Assembly (NCBI RefSeq): GCF_000297495.1
Contig: NZ_ALWX01000022.1
Coordinates: forward strand, 1-64,000
Origin: Janibacter hoylei PVAS-1
GTDB lineage: Bacteria > Actinomycetota > Actinomycetes > Actinomycetales > Dermatophilaceae
Direction of reading: 5' to 3'
DNA length: 64,000 bases
The notes beneath the pieces were generated by a model. The model had not been told where the DNA came from. It saw only the letters and a program-made list of their open reading frames with translations, and did no database searches. The first letter of the stretch is position 1, and each line of letters opens with the position of its first letter. Of this stretch, positions 1-10,213 are shown one piece after another. A program made the position numbers and the translations under genes.

Positions 1-849
1 ACCCTGGGTCCGTCCGTCGGCGACGCCGAGGCCGGTGTGCCGGGTGGCGCCCGGGCCGAGCTCGTCGACGCGCTGGCGCGCAGCGCCGGTGTGCCGACGG
101 TCGTCGACGCGGTCGCGCGGGATTTCCGGCTCGAGGCCTCGGCTCGCACCGGCTGGCCCTTCACCCGCTGGGTGCGGGCGCTGCGCCCGGCGCCGCTGCG
201 ACGTCTCCGACTGGACCGTGAGGCCGACGGCGCACCCGACATCCGGGAGCACGACGTGCGGGCCGTGCTCGGCCGCTCGTCCATCCCACCACCGGCGCCC
301 GCTGCCCGGGCCGCCGTCGACCTGGCGGCCCGCCGCATCGGCACCGCTGCGGGTGAGGGGCTGCCGACACGGTGGGCCGACGCCGTCGCCGACGCCGCCC
401 GTCCGGTCGACGGGGACCTGGCCGATGCCCTCGACCAGGCCGTGGTCCGGACCCCGCTGCGGGGACGCAGGCCGCTGTGGTGGGCCGTCGCCGGGCTGCT
501 GCAGGTGCTGCTCGCGGTCGCAGCCGTCGCCGGCCTGCTGTGGCTCGTCGTCGTGGCCCTGGCCGGGTGGCTGCAGCTGCCCGAGATCCCCACGGCCGAC
601 GTCGGCCCCTTCGCGACACCCTTCCTCCTGCTCGTCGGAGGGCTGCTCGGCGGCCTGCTGCTGGCGGCCGTCTGCCGGTGGTTGGCCGCCATCGGTGCTC
701 GCAAGCGGGCCCACGCCGTCGACAAGCGGTTGCGTCGAGCCATCGGTGAGGTGGGTGACGAGCGGGTCATCGAGCCGGTCGAGGCCGTGCTCGCCGATCA
801 CGGTCGCACCCGGCAGGGCCTCGAGCGGGCTCTCGGCCGGACGCGCTAG
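1..849 (+). CDS. C-terminal part of a GTPase-type membrane protein (5' end outside window)
   Basis: The frame is open from base 1, so the gene begins before the window; 282 residues are visible. A basic, helical N-terminal part contains a FTRWVRALRPAPLRRLRL stretch. It is followed by two hydrophobic segments at about visible residues 158-190 and 205-228, and a charged helical tail ending RQGLERALGRTR. I associate this arrangement with actinobacterial Era/YfjP-like GTPases whose C-terminal half anchors in the membrane, and these commonly lie before ssb. The G domain itself is not in view, so the GTPase assignment rests on family recall and context. It may instead be an unrelated two-TM protein. 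Confidence 0.55.
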   Translation, partial: TLGPSVGDAEAGVPGGARAELVDALARSAGVPTVVDAVARDFRLEASARTGWPFTRWVRALRPAPLRRLRLDREADGAPDIREHDVRAVLGRSSIPPPAPAARAAVDLAARRIGTAAGEGLPTRWADAVADAARPVDGDLADALDQAVVRTPLRGRRPLWWAVAGLLQVLLAVAAVAGLLWLVVVALAGWLQLPEIPTADVGPFATPFLLLVGGLLGGLLLAAVCRWLAAIGARKRAHAVDKRLRRAIGEVGDERVIEPVEAVLADHGRTRQGLERALGRTR

Positions 850-1020
850 GGGGCCTGCGGGAGCCTCCCTGCGGCGACGCCCTGATCCTCGTCCCCATGC
901 TCGCGCGCCGGGCCCACGTCGTCCACATCCTGCGCCGGGCGCGGCTGTGCTCCCTTCGCCTCGGTGAGGCTGGACGCACGGGCCCACCGACCGTGGTGGG
1001 CGGGGAGTGAGGACAGCATC

Positions 1021-1569
1021 ATGAACGAAGTCGAGATCACCGTCGCCGGCCGGGTCGTCGCCGACCCCGAGCACCGCGTCACGGGCAACGGACGCACCTT
1101 CACGACCTTCCGGGTCGCGTCGACGGTGCGCCGGCGCAACCGTGAGGGCGTCTTCGTCGACGTGTCGACGAGCTTCTACAACGTCGCCGCCTTCCGGTCC
1201 CTCGGGATGAACTCGCACGTGTCGCTGCGCAAGGGGGACCCGGTCGTCGTGCGGGGTCGCCTGACGATCAACACCTGGCAGCGCGCCGACGAGTCGTGGG
1301 GCAGCTCGGCCGACATCGAGGCGATCAACCTCGGGCACGACCTGACCTTCGGGACGACGGAGTACGCCAAGGCCGCCGGCCGTGGAGTCGTCGACAGCCT
1401 CGCCGAGCAGGCGGGCGCTGACGGCTTGGCCCGCATGACCGAGCGGATGGAGCGGTCCGAGGGGCCGAGCTGGGCCGTGCCCGAGGCGGGGCCGACGGGG
1501 GCCGACGTGGACGGAGACGAGGCGACCCACGACGAGGAGGCCGAGGTGGGGGTGCCGTCACCGACCTGA
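1021..1569 (+). CDS. ssb: Single-stranded DNA-binding protein
   Basis: The product coats single-stranded DNA in replication, recombination and repair. The 182-residue product begins MNEVEITVAGRV and carries one OB-fold (about residues 3-110) with typical SSB strands: FTTFRVAST, then FYNVAAF, then VVVRGRLTINTW. The tail is acidic and low-complexity (DGDEATHDEEAEVGVPSPT), lacking the classical DDDIPF ending, so this may be a secondary actinobacterial SSB rather than the rpsF-rplI-linked one. I chose ATG 1021 because a GGGGAGTGAGGA stretch precedes it; a longer in-frame extension from 964 has no family resemblance. ettA follows 49 bp downstream. Confidence 0.88.
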   Translation: MNEVEITVAGRVVADPEHRVTGNGRTFTTFRVASTVRRRNREGVFVDVSTSFYNVAAFRSLGMNSHVSLRKGDPVVVRGRLTINTWQRADESWGSSADIEAINLGHDLTFGTTEYAKAAGRGVVDSLAEQAGADGLARMTERMERSEGPSWAVPEAGPTGADVDGDEATHDEEAEVGVPSPT

Positions 1570-1618
1570 GGGCAGCGACCGATTCGGGCGCGGGGGCAGG
1601 AGTGGATAGCCTGCCCCC

Positions 1619-3301
<1,683 letters not shown>

Positions 3302-3364
3302 GTCACCGCTGCACGACCACGGGCGCTCGCCCCCACCACGGGGACGGGCGCCGGTCGCGTCGCG

Positions 3365-3838
3365 TCAGCGCAGCTCGGCCTCGACGAGGTCGGCCGCCCG
3401 GGCAGCGCGCGGGCGGCCGCCGCGGCGGTGTCCAGCCGTCGGGCCACGCCGAGCTCGACGAGGGTGTCGGCGAGCAGGATCGCCAGCTGTGGCACCCACC
3501 GGCGCGCCTCCAGGCCCGTCGGGAGGTCACCGATCGCGTCGAGGTCGGTGCGCCGTCCGACCTGGAGGACGAGGTGCCAGCCCGGACGACCGCCGAAGGC
3601 CGTGACGCACTCCCTGTAGAAGTCCGGCCGGTCGGTGTAGCTCGACCCGGTCGGCGTGGGGCTGCATGGCGCGTGGGACGAGGGCGAGGGCCCGCGGCGG
3701 GACGCCGGCGAGGTCGCGCTGGGCCGGGTCGTTGACGCCCTCGAGACGGTGCCCGCGCCGGACGAGCTCGCCCAGGATCTCGAGACTGGGCAGGGTGTGG
3801 CTGACGGCGTCGACGCCGAACATGACGATGTGGGCCAT
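3365..3838 (-). pseudogene. Decayed MGT-family (macrolide-type) glycosyltransferase
   Basis: Only islands of a UDP-glycosyltransferase of about 400 residues remain. The start [20 protein letters not shown] and GELVRRGHR match the family N-terminus. In another frame comes the acceptor/donor hinge, [19 protein letters not shown], followed by [13 protein letters not shown]. The strand resumes with [12 protein letters not shown] and closes with [10 protein letters not shown] before the stop. The segments between, including the donor-sugar THAGMGS-type signature and most of the N-terminal domain, are missing. About 158 codons' worth of DNA remains, with at least three deletions and a frame change. 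Family assignment comes from the spaced motifs; the sequence cannot encode an active enzyme. Confidence 0.7.
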
Positions 3839-3863
3839 GCCCCGTTGGTGGCCGGGCAGCAGG

Positions 3864-4448
3864 TCAGGGCGGCACCGAATTGCCGCCGCCCAGCGGGCAC
3901 GAGTGCTCCGCGACGTAGTGCGGGCGACCGCCGCGCTGCTCTCGGGAGACGAACACGGTCACCTCGTGGGCGCACCACGCGGGGCCGACGTAGTCGCCCA
4001 GGGTCGCGAGCCACGGCGTGGCGTCGACGGGGTGCCGGGACCGGGCCAGGGTCAGGTGGGGCGTGTACGGACCGCCTGCGGTCGGGGCGCCGGCAGCGCT
4101 GCAGGCCCGTCGGGTGCGCAGGGCCAGGTCAGTGAGGTCGTCGAGGGCGCCGGGGGCGTCGGCGCCGAGTCCGAGCCACGCCACGCGCGCCTCGTGGGTG
4201 TCCGGGAAGAACCCGGCCCCGACGAGGCGCAGGTGCAGGGGAGGGGAGGCGGTCGCCTCACGGGTGATCGCGTGGACGACGTCGTCGAGCCCGTCGCCCG
4301 GGACCTCTGCCATGAAGGCCAGCGTGACGTGCCACAGGTGCGGTGGCGTCCAGCGCAGCACTGGCTCACCTGCACGGCGGGGCACGAGGAAGGCCTCGAG
4401 GTGGGCCCGGGCCGGCTCGGACGGGACGATCGCGGCGAAGACACGCAC
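3864..4448 (-). CDS. thpR: RNA 2',3'-cyclic phosphodiesterase (2H phosphoesterase, LigT/ThpR family)
   Basis: ThpR enzymes hydrolyse 2',3'-cyclic phosphodiester ends of RNA. The 194-residue product has the two signature tetrapeptides of the 2H superfamily, HVTL ([12 protein letters not shown], about residue 43) and HLTL ([10 protein letters not shown], about residue 131), whose histidines form the active site. The GTG start gives V-R-V-F-A-A-I, matching the usual MR(L/V)F(V/I)A family start. Longer upstream frames run antisense into the next gene. The gene is divergent from the pentapeptide-repeat gene 61 bp away and lies next to the decayed glycosyltransferase. Confidence 0.85.
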   Translation of the reverse strand: MRVFAAIVPSEPARAHLEAFLVPRRAGEPVLRWTPPHLWHVTLAFMAEVPGDGLDDVVHAITREATASPPLHLRLVGAGFFPDTHEARVAWLGLGADAPGALDDLTDLALRTRRACSAAGAPTAGGPYTPHLTLARSRHPVDATPWLATLGDYVGPAWCAHEVTVFVSREQRGGRPHYVAEHSCPLGGGNSVPP

Positions 4449-4509
4449 GCCGCCATCGTCCCTCACCGTCGGGCCACACGCGGTCACCAGCGCCGGTAGC
4501 GTGCGCGGC

Positions 4510-5115
4510 ATGGCGTCACTCGTGGAGCAGCTGGACGGACGCACCCACGTCGTGGGGGAGGTCTTCGCCGGCGGGCTCGGCGAGGAGGAGCGTCTCACCG
4601 GGGTCGAGCTGGTCGACTGCACCTTCCGCGACGCGTCGTGGGCCGGGTCGACCCTCGCCGGCGTGCACCTCGACGGGTGCAGGTTCGAGCAGGTCGACCT
4701 CTCCCGGGTGCGGCTGCCCGATGCGGTCGTCGACGGGTGCACCTTCACCGGCTGCAAGGCACTCGCGACCTCGTGGGCGATGCAACGGTCGCCGGTCATC
4801 GCGCCCGACCCGAGTCGCTGGGTCGACTGCCAGCTGTCGTTGGGCGGCTTCGGCGGTCTCGACCTGACCGGCGCCGCCTTCGAGCGGTGCGTCCTCGACG
4901 AGGCCGACTTCGACGACGCGGTCCTGCGCGAGGTCGTCTTCGACGAGTGCTCCCTGGCCGGTGCCAGGCTCGTGAGGGCGGACCTGCGTGACGCCGACCT
5001 GCGCTCGGCGCGCGACTACGTCGTCGACGCGCGTGAGACGCGGGTCGAGGGCCTGCGCGTGGACCCGGCGGGGGCGCTGGGCCTGCTCACCCCCTTCGGC
5101 GTCGTCGTCGACTGA
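4510..5115 (+). CDS. Pentapeptide-repeat protein
   Basis: The 201-residue product is built largely of A(D/N)LXX-like pentapeptides, for example VHLDGCRFEQVDLSRVRL, FERCVLDEADFDD and ARLVRADLRDADLRSA. These predict a right-handed quadrilateral beta-helix interrupted by a non-repeat segment (about residues 85-105). Members such as MfpA and Qnr mimic DNA and protect gyrase from fluoroquinolones, and AlbG protects it from a peptide toxin. The sequence alone does not show whether this one binds gyrase. The ATG lies 61 bp from the divergent thpR start. It is a soluble cytoplasmic protein with no signal peptide. Confidence 0.8.
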   Translation: MASLVEQLDGRTHVVGEVFAGGLGEEERLTGVELVDCTFRDASWAGSTLAGVHLDGCRFEQVDLSRVRLPDAVVDGCTFTGCKALATSWAMQRSPVIAPDPSRWVDCQLSLGGFGGLDLTGAAFERCVLDEADFDDAVLREVVFDECSLAGARLVRADLRDADLRSARDYVVDARETRVEGLRVDPAGALGLLTPFGVVVD

Positions 5116-5120
5116 CCGGC

Positions 5121-6000
5121 TCAGCGGCGCTCGTCGGCCTGTTGGCTCGACCAGGCGCGGTCGGCCGCCATGATGCTCGCCGGCGAGTCGAGGTCGACGC
5201 CGGCGCGGGTCGCTGCGCGCCGCACCCGTGGTGAGTCGAGGTCGGGGCGCCGCACCGTCTTGGGCGTGATGCGTCGGTCCGCTTCGGCACGTGGTCGCTG
5301 GCGGGCCGTCTGCTCGGCGGCGCCGGCATCTGCGCGTGCTGTCGTCGCGGGAGTCACCGTGACCGCGGCGCCCGTGAGGGGTGCGCCGGCGAGGGGGGCT
5401 GTACCCGTCGCGGTGACCGGCGGTGTTGGGGTGGTAGCTCTCGCTGATCGGGTTGCTCAGGCCGTTGACCCACTCGGGGTCGTCGCACACCGCGTGGCCG
5501 GTGAAGCGGGAGGTCGGGTCGACGAAGGTGAAGCCTGCAGACGTGGCTGCCGTCCGCAGCCGGGCGTTGAGCAGGTCGGCCGTGCCATTGAGCCGGGTCT
5601 GCTCCTCCGGCGCGAACCAGGTGAGGGCGTTGCAGTCCTCGCCCATGAAGAGGCGCGGGTAGCCCACGACGACGACGCTGGCGCTGGGCGCCTTGGTGCG
5701 GATGGAGCCGAAGAGCGTGGAGAGCCGGCCCGGCAGGGTCGAGGTGATCGTGGACTGCGCGGTGTCGATCGCGCCGTTGCAGTCGCTCGACCAGCCCGGC
5801 AGAGCGCACTCGGTGAGCACATCGGCGAAGCCCGCGTCGTTGCCGCCGACGGAGATGCTCACCCGGTCGGTCGAGGACGACAGGGCCCCAGCTGAGTCGC
5901 CGCGACGTCGGCTGTCGTCCAGGTAGCTGCCGGTGCCGGTGCCGGAGGAGTAGGAGTCGCCGAGGGCGACGTAGCGGTCGCCCGGGGCGCGTCGGGTGTC
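5121..6000 (-). pseudogene. Decayed SGNH/GDSL-type secreted hydrolase
   Basis: Recognisable blocks of a streptomycete-type SGNH esterase are present: block I YVALGDSYSSGTGT, SSSTDRVSISVGGNDAGFAD (block III) and SNPISESYHPNTAGH with the catalytic His. Several things are wrong. No start codon or signal peptide precedes block I, and the frame runs back into the tetR 3' end. About 30 family residues are missing between SYLD and TADVAATQL. A one-base loss follows at QLG/GALSSS. An extra G in the run at 5393-5398 separates the His block from the tail. The last two could be sequence errors, but the missing signal peptide and internal deletion point to true decay. Confidence 0.7.
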
Positions 6001-6610
6001 AGTCCCCGCGGGCGCCGACGAGACGCAGTGCGAGGGCGCCGTAGGTCTGCGCGATCGAAGCCGGCGTGGTTCGCTTGATGCCGGGGTGGTACCAGCGGGC
6101 GACGTCGACGACGAGGGAGAGTGCGGCGAGGGCCGTGGCCCGCACGTCGCTCACCGCGAACTCGCCGGTTGCCACACCGTCGCTGATGATCGCCTCGACG
6201 ACGCCGTCGATCTCCCTCCGCAGGGTGAGCACCTCGCGCTGGTGGTCGGGGGAGAGGTGGCGGAACTCGTACTGGACGATGCGGGCGACCTGGTGCTGCT
6301 CGGCGTGCCAGCGGGCGAAGGCCGAGATGACCTCCTGCAGGGCGTCGGTCGGGGAGCCCGCCTCGGCGGCGGCCGCGGCGAGGGCATCGCGGGCACCCTC
6401 GTGCCCGACGCGACTGAGCTGGAAGAGCAGGTCCTCCTTGCTCGCGAAGTGGACGTAGACCCCAGCGGGTGACAGGCCGGCGCGCGAGGCGATGTCGCGC
6501 GTGGTGGTGGCGTGGAATCCCTTGTCGGCGAAGGCATCCGCTGCGGCCTCGAAGAGCCGCACGACGGTGGGGTTGTCATGCGCCGGGAGCGAAGGGGTAG
6601 GCGTCGTCAC
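5999..6610 (-). CDS. TetR-family regulator, probably of the adjacent acyl-CoA dehydrogenase
   Basis: The N-terminal helix-turn-helix is clear (AFADKGFHATTTRDIASRAG followed by LSPAGVYVHFASKEDL), with a variable ligand-binding C-terminal half of about 130 residues. The GTG start gives 203 residues beginning V-T-T-P-T-P-S. A longer start at 6667 would put a perfect operator-like palindrome inside the coding region, so the shorter form is preferred. The gene is divergent from an acyl-CoA dehydrogenase, with the palindrome between them. By family and context it is likely a repressor responding to an acyl-CoA or fatty acid; the ligand is inference. Confidence 0.82.
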   Translation of the reverse strand: MTTPTPSLPAHDNPTVVRLFEAAADAFADKGFHATTTRDIASRAGLSPAGVYVHFASKEDLLFQLSRVGHEGARDALAAAAAEAGSPTDALQEVISAFARWHAEQHQVARIVQYEFRHLSPDHQREVLTLRREIDGVVEAIISDGVATGEFAVSDVRATALAALSLVVDVARWYHPGIKRTTPASIAQTYGALALRLVGARGD

Positions 6611-6637
6611 GTTGACAGCATGCCTCTTGGCGACGAC

Positions 6638-6655
6638 ACTAAGCAAGCGCTTAGT
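6638..6655. promoter_or_regulatory. Putative TetR operator
   Basis: ACTAAGC-AAGC-GCTTAGT is a perfect 7-bp inverted repeat with a 4-bp centre. It lies between the divergent TetR gene and the acyl-CoA dehydrogenase, 35 bp upstream of the latter's ATG. Position and symmetry suit autoregulation plus control of the dehydrogenase. Many TetR regulators of fatty-acid catabolism bind sites of this general size. No binding evidence is available here. Confidence 0.65.
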
Positions 6656-6690
6656 GCGATGTCGCACACCACGTCCCAGGAGAGGTGACC

Positions 6691-7845
6691 ATGCCCCGCA
6701 ACATCTACGACGAGGACCACGAGTCCTTCCGTTCCTCCGTCAAGGAGTTCGTCGACCGCACGCTCGTGCCGCGCGCGGAGTCGATGATCGCCGAGCACAC
6801 CATCCCTCGTGAGGTGTGGCTCGAGGCCGGCAAGCAGGGCTTCTTCGGCCTGACGATCCCCGAGGAGTTCGGCGGCGCCGGCATCGACGACTACCGCTTC
6901 AACGCGGTCCTGGCCGAGGAGCTCGCCAAGTTCAACGTCGCGGTGTCCTCGTGCTTCGGCATCCACGCCGACATCACCGCTCCGTACATCGTCGCCCTGG
7001 GCACCGAGGAGCAGAAGCAGCGCTGGCTGCCGCAGGTCGCCACCGGCGAGAAGATCCTCTCCATCGGCATGACCGAGCCCAACGGTGGCTCCGACCTCGC
7101 CGCACTGAAGTCCACGGCGGTCAAGGCCGACGACGGCTCCGGCGACTGGATCATCAACGGCTCCAAGACCTTCATCACCAACGGTCACCAGTGCGACCTC
7201 GCGGTCGTCGCGATCCGGACCGACCCCTCCAAGGGCGCCAAGGGCATCTCCCTCTTCGTCCTCGAGAAGGAGGACGAGGGCTTCACCAAGGGCCAGCCCC
7301 TGGACAAGGTCGGCCAGCCCGAGTCCGACACCTCCGAGCTCTTCTTCGACAACGTGCGTGTCCCCGCCGACCGCCTGCTCGGGCCCGAGGGCATGGGCTT
7401 CATCTCGATGATGCAGAAGCTCCCGCAGGAGCGCCTCGGCAATGCCGTGGGCTGCGTCGCGCACGCCCAGCAGATCCTCGAGGAGACGATCGAGTACACC
7501 AAGGAGCGCAAGGCCTTCGGTCAGCCGATCGGCTCCTTCCAGCACAACAAGTTCAAGATCGCCGAGCTCGTCACGAGCCTCGAGGTCGCCCAGGCCTACG
7601 TCGACGACTGCGTCGCCGCGCACGCCGAGGGCAAGCTCTCCGCCGTCGACGCCGCCAAGGCGAAGTGGTGGGCCGCCGAGACCCAGAGCAAGGTCCTCGA
7701 CGAGTGCGTGCAGCTGCACGGTGGCTACGGCTACATGAACGAGTACCGCGTGGCCCGCGCCTGGCGCGATGCCCGGATCAACAAGATCTGGGCGGGCACC
7801 AACGAGATCATGAAGGAGCTCATCGGCCGCGACCTGGGCCTGTGA
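6691..7845 (+). CDS. Acyl-CoA dehydrogenase, long-chain (LCAD) type
   Basis: This FAD enzyme catalyses the first step of fatty-acid beta-oxidation, alpha,beta-dehydrogenation of acyl-CoA, passing electrons to ETF. The 384-residue product shows the flavin/substrate motifs MTEPNGGSDLAAL and FITNGHQCDLAVVAI, the helix QERLGNAVGCVAHAQQILEE with TIEYTKERKAFGQPIG, and the C-terminal IWAGTNEIMKELIGRDLG. The C-terminal motif has A-G-T where short-chain enzymes have catalytic E-G-T. LCAD and isovaleryl-CoA types carry the catalytic Glu on the EETIEY helix instead, which fits here. AGGAGA lies 7 bp before the ATG; an in-frame GTG at 6685 is the alternative start. Confidence 0.92.
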   Translation: MPRNIYDEDHESFRSSVKEFVDRTLVPRAESMIAEHTIPREVWLEAGKQGFFGLTIPEEFGGAGIDDYRFNAVLAEELAKFNVAVSSCFGIHADITAPYIVALGTEEQKQRWLPQVATGEKILSIGMTEPNGGSDLAALKSTAVKADDGSGDWIINGSKTFITNGHQCDLAVVAIRTDPSKGAKGISLFVLEKEDEGFTKGQPLDKVGQPESDTSELFFDNVRVPADRLLGPEGMGFISMMQKLPQERLGNAVGCVAHAQQILEETIEYTKERKAFGQPIGSFQHNKFKIAELVTSLEVAQAYVDDCVAAHAEGKLSAVDAAKAKWWAAETQSKVLDECVQLHGGYGYMNEYRVARAWRDARINKIWAGTNEIMKELIGRDLGL

Positions 7846-7950
7846 CGCCAGACGCATGCGAGGTCGTGGGCGACGAAGGAGCCTGCGGCTGCGCGGAGTC
7901 GGCGGAGCAGGCCCCAAGAATCGGTCTGTGACACCGGGCTAGCGCCACAC

Positions 7951-7985
7951 GGCAGGCCCACCCCGTGAGACGGGGTGGGCCTGCC
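7951..7985 (+). terminator. Strong hairpin terminator after acyl-CoA dehydrogenase
   Basis: A perfect 15-bp stem (GGCAGGCCCACCCCG / CGGGGTGGGCCTGCC) with a TGAGA loop is followed by TTCGTCTT. It lies about 105 bp after the dehydrogenase stop and before the promoter region of the mog operon. The U-tract is weak, as is common in high-GC genomes. Confidence 0.75.
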
Positions 7986-8042
7986 TTCGTCTTCCCTGCG
8001 TGATTTGAGACACTGGGAGACCAGCGAGGCGAAAGGAGCCCG

Positions 8043-8534
8043 GTGAGCACCACAGCGCACGTCATCACGGTCTCGAACCGGGTGAGCGCCGGCGAGCGGG
8101 AGGACCTGTCGGGTCGCACCGCGGTCGAGCTCCTGGAGGCGGCCGGCCTCGAGACGACGACGAGTGTCGTTCCGGACGGCGCGGACGAGGTCGAGTCCGT
8201 CCTGCGCGCCTCCATCGCGGCGGGGTACCGCCTGATCATCACCAGCGGTGGTACCGGCGTGACGCCCACCGACCGGACGCCGGAGGGCACGGCCCCGGTC
8301 CTGGACCGGGAAGTCCCCGGTCTCGCCGAGCTGCTGCGGGCCGAGGGCTCGCGGCACACTCCCTTCGCCGCGATCTCCCGTGGACTGGTCGGTGTCGTGG
8401 ACGCCTCCCCGGACCACCCGGGTGCCCTCGTCGTCAACCTCCCCGGCAGCCCCACGGGGGTCCGTGAGGGCCTGGACGTGCTCCTGCCCCTCGTCGAGCA
8501 CGTCCTCGACCAGATCGCCGGAGGCGACCACTGA
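8043..8534 (+). CDS. mog: Molybdopterin adenylyltransferase / MoaB-like protein
   Basis: The enzyme adenylylates molybdopterin before MoeA inserts molybdate. The 163-residue product shows MogA/MoaB family motifs: TSGGTGVTPTDRTPE around residues 73-87 and NLPGSPTGVREGLD near the C-terminus. The N-terminus begins HVITVSNRVSAGE. It opens a three-gene operon, mog-moaE-moaA. Its TGA shares bases with the moaE start (TGATG), implying translational coupling. In actinobacteria this short form is often called MoaB; MogA and MoaB are hard to separate by sequence alone. Confidence 0.88.
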   Translation: MSTTAHVITVSNRVSAGEREDLSGRTAVELLEAAGLETTTSVVPDGADEVESVLRASIAAGYRLIITSGGTGVTPTDRTPEGTAPVLDREVPGLAELLRAEGSRHTPFAAISRGLVGVVDASPDHPGALVVNLPGSPTGVREGLDVLLPLVEHVLDQIAGGDH

Positions 8535-8968
8535 TGGCACACACCGCGTGGATCGCCACCGACCCGATCGACCTGACGGCCATGCTCGCGAGCGTGAGCG
8601 GGCCGTCCCACGGAGCCGTCGCGAGCTTCGTCGGGCAGGTGCGCGACCACGACCCCGAGGCCACGGGCGAGGTGGTGGCGCTGCGCTACACCTGCCACCC
8701 GGACGCCCAGCGCTTCATCGAGGAGATCGTCTCGGCGACGATCGTCCGGCACGACCCGCAGGGCTTGGCCGAGGTGCAGGCGACCCACCGCGTCGGTGAC
8801 CTCGACGTCGGTGACCTGGCGCTCGTCGTCACCGTGGGCAGCGCCCACCGGGGTCTCGCCTTCACCCTCTGCCGCGCCGTCGTCGAGGCGGTCAAGCACG
8901 AGCTGCCGGTGTGGAAGCAGCAGTTCGAGGCCGATGGCTCGCACGCCTGGTCGGGGCTGAGCTGCTGA
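8534..8968 (+). CDS. moaE: Molybdopterin synthase catalytic subunit
   Basis: MoaE and MoaD convert cyclic pyranopterin monophosphate into molybdopterin, with MoaD as the sulfur donor. The 144-residue product has the family landmarks GAVASFVGQVRDHDPEA, LRYTCHPDAQRFIEEI, GSAHRGLAF and the C-terminal HELPVWKQQFEADGSHAW with the catalytic Lys. It overlaps both neighbours by one base (TGATG at each end), so mog, moaE and moaA form a tightly coupled unit. Its partner moaD is the last gene of the convergent operon. Confidence 0.93.
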   Translation: MAHTAWIATDPIDLTAMLASVSGPSHGAVASFVGQVRDHDPEATGEVVALRYTCHPDAQRFIEEIVSATIVRHDPQGLAEVQATHRVGDLDVGDLALVVTVGSAHRGLAFTLCRAVVEAVKHELPVWKQQFEADGSHAWSGLSC

Positions 8969-9966
8969 TGTCCCGCCCGCTGATCGATCCCCACGGTCGC
9001 GTCCACCGCGACCTGCGGGTCTCGCTGACCGACAAGTGCAACCTGCGCTGCACCTACTGCATGCCGGCCGAGGGCCTGCCCTGGCTGCCCAAGGACGAGC
9101 TGCTCACGACCCCCGAGCTGCTCACCCTCGTCGAGGCGGCGGTCACGGCGGGCATCACCGAGGTGCGTCTCACGGGTGGCGAGCCGCTCGTGCGCCCCGA
9201 TGTCGTCGAGATCGTCTCGGGCATCGCGGCGATGGAGGGCCCGCAGGGCCGTCCCGAGGTGTCGATGACGACCAATGGTCTGGGCCTGGCCAAGATCGCG
9301 CCGGCGCTCAAGGAGGCCGGTCTGACCCGGGTCAACGTCAGTCTCGACACGCTGCACCCAGAGCGCTTCCACGAGATCACGCGTCGTGACCGCTTCGACG
9401 ACGTCGTCGCCGGCATGGCGGCCGCCCACGAGGCCGGGCTGCGGCCGGTCAAGGTCAACTCGGTGCTCCAGCGTGGCATCAACGACGACGAGGTCGTCGA
9501 CCTGACGCGGTGGGCGGTCGAGCGCGGCTACGAGCTGCGCTTCATCGAGCAGATGCCGTTGGACGCCCAGCACAGCTGGGAGCGTACGGAGATGATCACC
9601 GGGCAGGAGATCCTCGCGTCGCTGCGTGCCGAGTTCGACCTCGAGGAGCTGCCCGGGCGAGGGGCCGCCCCGGCCGAGCGCTTCCGCATCGACGGCGGCC
9701 CGGCGACGGTGGGTGTCGTCGCCTCGGTGACGATGCCCTTCTGCGGGTCGTGCGACCGGCTGCGCCTCACGGCCGACGGCCAGCTGCGCAACTGCCTCTT
9801 CGCCAACGGCGAGACGGACCTGCGTGGGCCGCTGCGCTCCGGCGCGACGGAGGAGGAGATCCATGCTCTCGTGCACGAGTGCCTGGCGCTCAAGCTGCCC
9901 GGCCACGGGATCAACGAGCCCGGCTTCCTCCAGCCGCCGCGTCCGATGAGCGCCATCGGCGGATGA
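8968..9966 (+). CDS. moaA: GTP 3',8-cyclase (radical SAM)
   Basis: MoaA carries out the first step of molybdenum-cofactor synthesis, cyclising GTP by radical SAM chemistry. The 332-residue protein carries the N-terminal [4Fe-4S] motif CNLRCTYC (about residues 25-32) and the SAM-associated TGGEPL. A C-terminal second cluster site includes CGSCDRLRLTADGQLRNC. It ends in the conserved Gly-Gly (MSAIGG), needed for activity with MoaC. ATG 8968 overlaps the moaE stop. The stop lies one base from the moaD stop on the other strand, so the two cofactor operons meet tail to tail. Confidence 0.95.
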   Translation: MSRPLIDPHGRVHRDLRVSLTDKCNLRCTYCMPAEGLPWLPKDELLTTPELLTLVEAAVTAGITEVRLTGGEPLVRPDVVEIVSGIAAMEGPQGRPEVSMTTNGLGLAKIAPALKEAGLTRVNVSLDTLHPERFHEITRRDRFDDVVAGMAAAHEAGLRPVKVNSVLQRGINDDEVVDLTRWAVERGYELRFIEQMPLDAQHSWERTEMITGQEILASLRAEFDLEELPGRGAAPAERFRIDGGPATVGVVASVTMPFCGSCDRLRLTADGQLRNCLFANGETDLRGPLRSGATEEEIHALVHECLALKLPGHGINEPGFLQPPRPMSAIGG

Positions 9967-9967
9967 C

Positions 9968-10213
9968 TCACCCCCCGGCGAAGGGGGGCAGCACGTCGAT
10001 CGTCGCTCCGGCGGTGACCGGTGTGGAGTCGTCGTCGACGTAGCGGCCGGCGTGCAGCACGGAGCACCGCTCGAGGACCTCGCTCAGCCGATCCCCGTGC
10101 GCCCGACGGGCAGCCGCGAGCACCTCTCCGACTGTGGCGCCGTCGAGCTGCTCCTCGTCGGTGCCGGCCGCCTCGGCGGCGCCGGCGAAGTACCGGATCG
10201 TCGTGCTGCTCAT
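9968..10213 (-). CDS. moaD: Molybdopterin synthase sulfur-carrier subunit
   Basis: This 81-residue ubiquitin-like protein ends VLPPFAGG. The C-terminal Gly-Gly becomes the thiocarboxylate that donates sulfur to molybdopterin. The N-terminus MSSTTIRYFAGAAEAAG is typical of MoaD. It is the last gene of the minus-strand cofactor operon, overlapping the upstream DUF6457 gene by ATGA. It would be activated by the MoeB-rhodanese protein at the head of the same operon and used by MoaE from the facing operon. Confidence 0.92.
   Translation of the reverse strand: MSSTTIRYFAGAAEAAGTDEEQLDGATVGEVLAAARRAHGDRLSEVLERCSVLHAGRYVDDDSTPVTAGATIDVLPPFAGG

Noticed and set aside
4510-5115. Fluoroquinolone-resistance gene (Qnr/MfpA)
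   Set aside because: Pentapeptide repeats are clear, but nothing shows gyrase binding. I kept the neutral family name.
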